Assembly (NCBI RefSeq): GCF_016909015.1
Contig: NZ_JAFBFA010000006.1
Coordinates: 1-64,000 of the forward strand
From: Gracilibacillus alcaliphilus
Lineage (GTDB): Bacteria; Bacillota; Bacilli; Bacillales; Amphibacillaceae
Length of the DNA: 64,000 nucleotides
Direction: 5' to 3'
Part shown: piece by piece, positions 61,276-64,000 of the stretch
Position numbering within the stretch: position 1 is the stretch's first letter
Layout of the letters: every line of letters starts with the position of its first letter
Notes under the pieces: model-generated
Database searches by the model: none
The model's input: the letters and a program-made list of their open reading frames with translations, nothing else
Told to the model about the DNA's origin: nothing
Translations under genes and position numbers: made by a program

Positions 61276-62106
61276 TTGATAATGGGGACAGGCGCTCCGA
61301 TTAATCGGGTCTTTCTGGAAATCGGGCCATTGACGATATATTGGTATGGTATCATTATTGCTGTTGGAACCGTGTTGGCAGCTTATTTAGCAACAAAAGA
61401 AGCAAAGAGAGTCGGGCTGGGCAAGGAAATCGTTATGGATTTTCTTATTTATGCCGTTCCAGTTGCTATTATTTTTGCACGTGTTTATTATGTGATCTTT
61501 GAATTTGACCAATATGCCAATGAACCATTTTGGAAAGTGTTTGCCGTTTGGGAAGGCGGTATTGCTATTCATGGGGCGATTATTGGTGGAGTTATTACAG
61601 CCATCTTTTTTACAAGAAAACGAAAAATATCTTTTTGGAAATTTGCTGATGTCTTAGCGCCTAGTTTAGTCTTAGGAGAAGCTATCGGCCGCTGGGGAAA
61701 CTTTACAAATCAAGAAGCACACGGAGGGCCGGTTTCTGAAGCTGCCTATGCAAATTTCTATCAGTTTTTACCTGATTTTATTATGAATCAAATGATTATT
61801 GATGGTGTCATGTATCATCCAACATTTTTATTTCAATCAACTTGGAATATCCTCATTTTTGTTATGCTCTTGTTCCTCCGCAGAGCGAATTTGACACAAG
61901 GAATGGTGTTTTTAACGTATGCCATTACTTACTCGATTGGAAGATTCTTTATTGAAGGGCTTCGGACAGATAGTTTATATCTTATTGGTGATTTGCGCAT
62001 GGCACAGCTTGTATCTATTTTAACAATTATCATCAGCATATCTTTGATGATTTATCGCAAACAATCAACCTCTGCACGTTATATGGACATATCCCTTTCG
62101 AAGTAA
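61276..62106 (+). CDS. lgt: prolipoprotein diacylglyceryl transferase
   Basis: This 276-residue integral membrane enzyme transfers diacylglycerol from phosphatidylglycerol to the Cys of prolipoproteins. It has about seven helices, His99 in IAIHGAIIGG, and the signature GRWGNFTNQE with Arg139 and Asn142. The start is TTG, eight nt after GGGAGG; the ATG two codons later is 14 nt away. The window encodes six lipoproteins that need this step. It may be a second lgt copy, since the usual gene lies in the hprK-lgt-ppaX operon, which is not seen here. Confidence 0.92.
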   Translation: MIMGTGAPINRVFLEIGPLTIYWYGIIIAVGTVLAAYLATKEAKRVGLGKEIVMDFLIYAVPVAIIFARVYYVIFEFDQYANEPFWKVFAVWEGGIAIHGAIIGGVITAIFFTRKRKISFWKFADVLAPSLVLGEAIGRWGNFTNQEAHGGPVSEAAYANFYQFLPDFIMNQMIIDGVMYHPTFLFQSTWNILIFVMLLFLRRANLTQGMVFLTYAITYSIGRFFIEGLRTDSLYLIGDLRMAQLVSILTIIISISLMIYRKQSTSARYMDISLSK

Positions 62107-62117
62107 GTCCAAAAATA

Positions 62118-62147
62118 AACAGCCTGAACAACAGGCTGTTTTATTTT
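62118..62147. terminator. bidirectional terminator between lgt and the transglutaminase-like gene
   Basis: AACAGCCTG pairs with CAGGCTGTT (9 bp) around a 5-nt loop, flanked by AAAAATAA before and TTATTTTA after. It serves both convergent genes. Confidence 0.85.
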
Positions 62148-62161
62148 ACAAACTTCTTTCA

Positions 62162-62788
62162 CTAAAAATAATCTTTGTTGTCAAGCCTATCTGGAAGATG
62201 ATGTTTATACATAACCATAGGGTGATCATGTGCCGTTAATGTGGCTGTCGTTTTGGGATGTGGCTTGGCATAGATCACTGGATCATCATATTCTCCATCT
62301 GCTTCACGTATAGGAAAAGCTAATTGTTCTTTTTCTGTGGAAAATTGTGCGTTTACCCCCGGTTTATTTCCACGAGCATCGACCCTAATCCATTTTTGCA
62401 GGCTAGCTAAATAAATAGCATTCAAGGCATGAATACTGTAACCGTCCTCAGGCTTTTCAAACAATACTAACCGCTGATAGCAGAAACCAGTAGGAATACC
62501 TTGAGAACGCAGCAGAGCAGCTAATAGATTCGTTTTAGCATAGCAAATACCTTCTTTAAATTGTAATACCTCAGATGCCTTACAGGTGACATGACTGCCT
62601 TGGATATCAAAAGAATGAGAAATCTGATCACGTACAAAGATAAACGCTGTTTCTGCTTTTTCAACATCTGTTTGTATATCGCTGAATAATTCCGATGTTA
62701 CTGTACGCACAAGTGGATGAGAAAAATCGGTTTCCGGAAGTTCTATTACATAGTCGTTCCAATATTTTGATTCAAGGATCCATTTCAA
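62162..62788 (-). CDS. transglutaminase-like cysteine protease-fold protein
   Basis: This 208-residue protein has the transglutaminase-like triad Cys82 in GICYAKTNLLAALLR, His120 in SIHALNAIY and Asp137 in WIRVDARGN. There is no signal peptide. Such small proteins act as peptidases or amidases, or in cross-linking; the substrate is unknown. It stands alone on the minus strand, opposite the ROK-type regulator. Its ribosome binding site (AGGTG) is only fair. Confidence 0.82.
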   Translation of the reverse strand: MKWILESKYWNDYVIELPETDFSHPLVRTVTSELFSDIQTDVEKAETAFIFVRDQISHSFDIQGSHVTCKASEVLQFKEGICYAKTNLLAALLRSQGIPTGFCYQRLVLFEKPEDGYSIHALNAIYLASLQKWIRVDARGNKPGVNAQFSTEKEQLAFPIREADGEYDDPVIYAKPHPKTTATLTAHDHPMVMYKHHLPDRLDNKDYF

Positions 62789-62944
62789 TATAGGTGCACC
62801 TCAATTTTTTGAATTTATATTCATATTTATGAATTAATATACATTAAAAACAATTTATATGCAAGTACTTGTTATCAATGGCAGGCTGTGGTATAGTAAC
62901 GAAGTTAACTTATTAAAGTCATTTAAAAAGTGGTGATATAGAAA

Positions 62945-63979
62945 GTGGATCAAAAAATGATGTCCCAAAAGTCTGGAAAGCAAATGATTATCCGAGGGAT
63001 ACGCAGATTTATGCTGGCTCATGAAACCATAACAAAAGCGGAAGCGGCCACATATTTAGATGTTAGTTTTCCAACCGTAAGCAAATTTTTAAATCAAATG
63101 GTGGCATGTGGTGAAGTCATTTCTTTAGGGCTGGCCGCATCGAGCGGAGGGAGACGGGCAAATCAATACCAATACAATACGGCCTACATGCTTAATATGG
63201 TGGTGTTTCTGGAGAAAGAGGAAACATATTATAAAGTTTATGATAGTGCTGGAGAAGTGAAAGAACAAGGGAGCTGGCCTACAGTACTAGTAGCAGGCGG
63301 ACTTGAAGTATTAGTCGGCCGTATTAGTCAAGTGTTTGCCATCTACCCAGCTATTCAGAGCTTGACAATCGGTGTGCCTGGTGTTGTAGACAATGGAAAA
63401 ATCCTTTATATTCCTGATTATCCGCCTTTTGAAGGGCTCGATATTAGCCAGCATATGGCCACCCATTTTTCCATTCCGACAGTAGTTGAAAATGATATGA
63501 ATGCCGCTGTCATTGGCTATTTTCATCTTCATAAATTAAAGGATGATAAAACACTAGTTTATATGTATCTTGGCCAGAATGGACCGGGGGCAGGTGTTAT
63601 CATCAATGGCCGCGTTCATCGTGGGGAAACATTTTTCGCTGGGGAAGTAGCTTTTATTCCACAATATGATAGAGCTAACTTTTATCAAGCAGTACAACAG
63701 GCAGGACGAACAATCCATAACGATAATATGCCGCTAATCGATGCCTTAAGTCGTTTGATTGCTGCTATTACGGCTATTATTAATCCCTATTTGATAATTT
63801 TCTGTCAACACGAGATAGATCAGAGGACATTACAGCTTATTCAACAGACCAGCAGTAAATATATGGCAAAACGGCATCTGCCAAAACTGGTACTTGGTGA
63901 ATGGCGGGAAGATTATTTGTTTGGGTTACATCACTTGGGAATGGATGTATTGTTGGATCGGCCTTTACCTGATTATTAA
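62945..63979 (+). CDS. ROK-family transcriptional regulator
   Basis: This 344-residue protein has an N-terminal winged helix-turn-helix (about 20-65: ITKAEAATYLDVSFPTVSKFL) and a ROK domain with SLTIGVPGVVDNG near 140, VENDMNAAVIGYF near 182 and GPGAGVIINGRVHRGETFFAG near 218. The zinc Cys cluster of ROK sugar kinases is missing, so it is a sugar-responsive repressor and not a kinase. The start is a GTG with a weak GGTGA upstream. It probably controls the sugar genes that continue past the right end of the window. Confidence 0.85.
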   Translation: MDQKMMSQKSGKQMIIRGIRRFMLAHETITKAEAATYLDVSFPTVSKFLNQMVACGEVISLGLAASSGGRRANQYQYNTAYMLNMVVFLEKEETYYKVYDSAGEVKEQGSWPTVLVAGGLEVLVGRISQVFAIYPAIQSLTIGVPGVVDNGKILYIPDYPPFEGLDISQHMATHFSIPTVVENDMNAAVIGYFHLHKLKDDKTLVYMYLGQNGPGAGVIINGRVHRGETFFAGEVAFIPQYDRANFYQAVQQAGRTIHNDNMPLIDALSRLIAAITAIINPYLIIFCQHEIDQRTLQLIQQTSSKYMAKRHLPKLVLGEWREDYLFGLHHLGMDVLLDRPLPDY

Positions 63980-63982
63980 AAA

Positions 63983-64000
63983 GAGGTGGGGTAGTTATTG
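63983..64000 (+). other. ribosome binding site and possible TTG start of the next gene
   Basis: GAGGTGGGG lies 4 nt after the ROK-type stop codon and is followed by TTG at 63998-64000. The next gene is therefore probably in the same operon but lies outside the window. Confidence 0.4.

Overview
The window is AT-rich, with GGAGG-type ribosome binding sites, ATG/GTG/TTG starts and Bacillaceae-type genes: an HssRS/HrtBA haem system, IlvD, Lgt, CgeB-like proteins and a BclA-like collagen protein. It reads as the chromosome of a spore-forming, carbohydrate-degrading Bacillaceae member. The abundance of LplA/LplB/LplC-type sugar transporters fits genera such as Gracilibacillus or Amphibacillus, but the genus is an inference. 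I see no rRNA, tRNA, CRISPR array, prophage or intact insertion sequence.

Layout. (1) 150-4714: a small sugar-uptake operon, with a substrate-binding lipoprotein, two LplB/LplC-type permeases and a family 43 glycosidase. (2) 4966-15374: a probable spore-surface glycosylation island. One glycosyltransferase/pyruvyltransferase pair points right. A second pair, two CgeB-like glycosyltransferases, an unknown 170-residue protein and three proteins sharing one N-terminal domain point left; one of these three is a collagen-like fibre protein with 117 Gly-X-Y triplets. (3) 15685-21592: assorted genes: ankyrin lipoprotein with amidohydrolase, MFS exporter opposite a TetR regulator, a short-chain dehydrogenase and a GNAT acetyltransferase. 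(4) 21918-25786: hrtB-hrtA-hssR-hssS, a haem-stress sensor with its exporter, preceded by a near-canonical HssR direct repeat.

(5) 26228-54768: the centrepiece, a locus for importing and dismantling mannose-rich, fucosylated glycans, most simply N-glycans. It holds a YesL-type membrane protein, a membrane-anchored AraC-type regulator, four closely related binding lipoproteins, one LplB/LplC permease pair, two GH38 alpha-mannosidases, a GH125 exo-alpha-1,6-mannosidase, a GH29 alpha-fucosidase, three Gfo/Idh/MocA-type oxidoreductases with a TIM-barrel isomerase/epimerase, and a GH2 beta-mannosidase. None of the glycosidases shows a signal peptide, so the sugar chain is probably imported and cut in the cytoplasm. 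No endoglycosidase or hexosaminidase lies in the window, so release from protein and GlcNAc handling must be encoded elsewhere. Three promoter regions in this locus share a motif that could be the AraC regulator's operator, and several carry catabolite-repression-like sites.

(6) 54884-64000: L-asparaginase, M17 aminopeptidase and CutC-family genes (perhaps handling the peptide and Asn part of glycopeptides), then IlvD, a HAD phosphatase, Lgt, a transglutaminase-like protein and a ROK-type regulator. The window ends at the ribosome binding site of a further gene.
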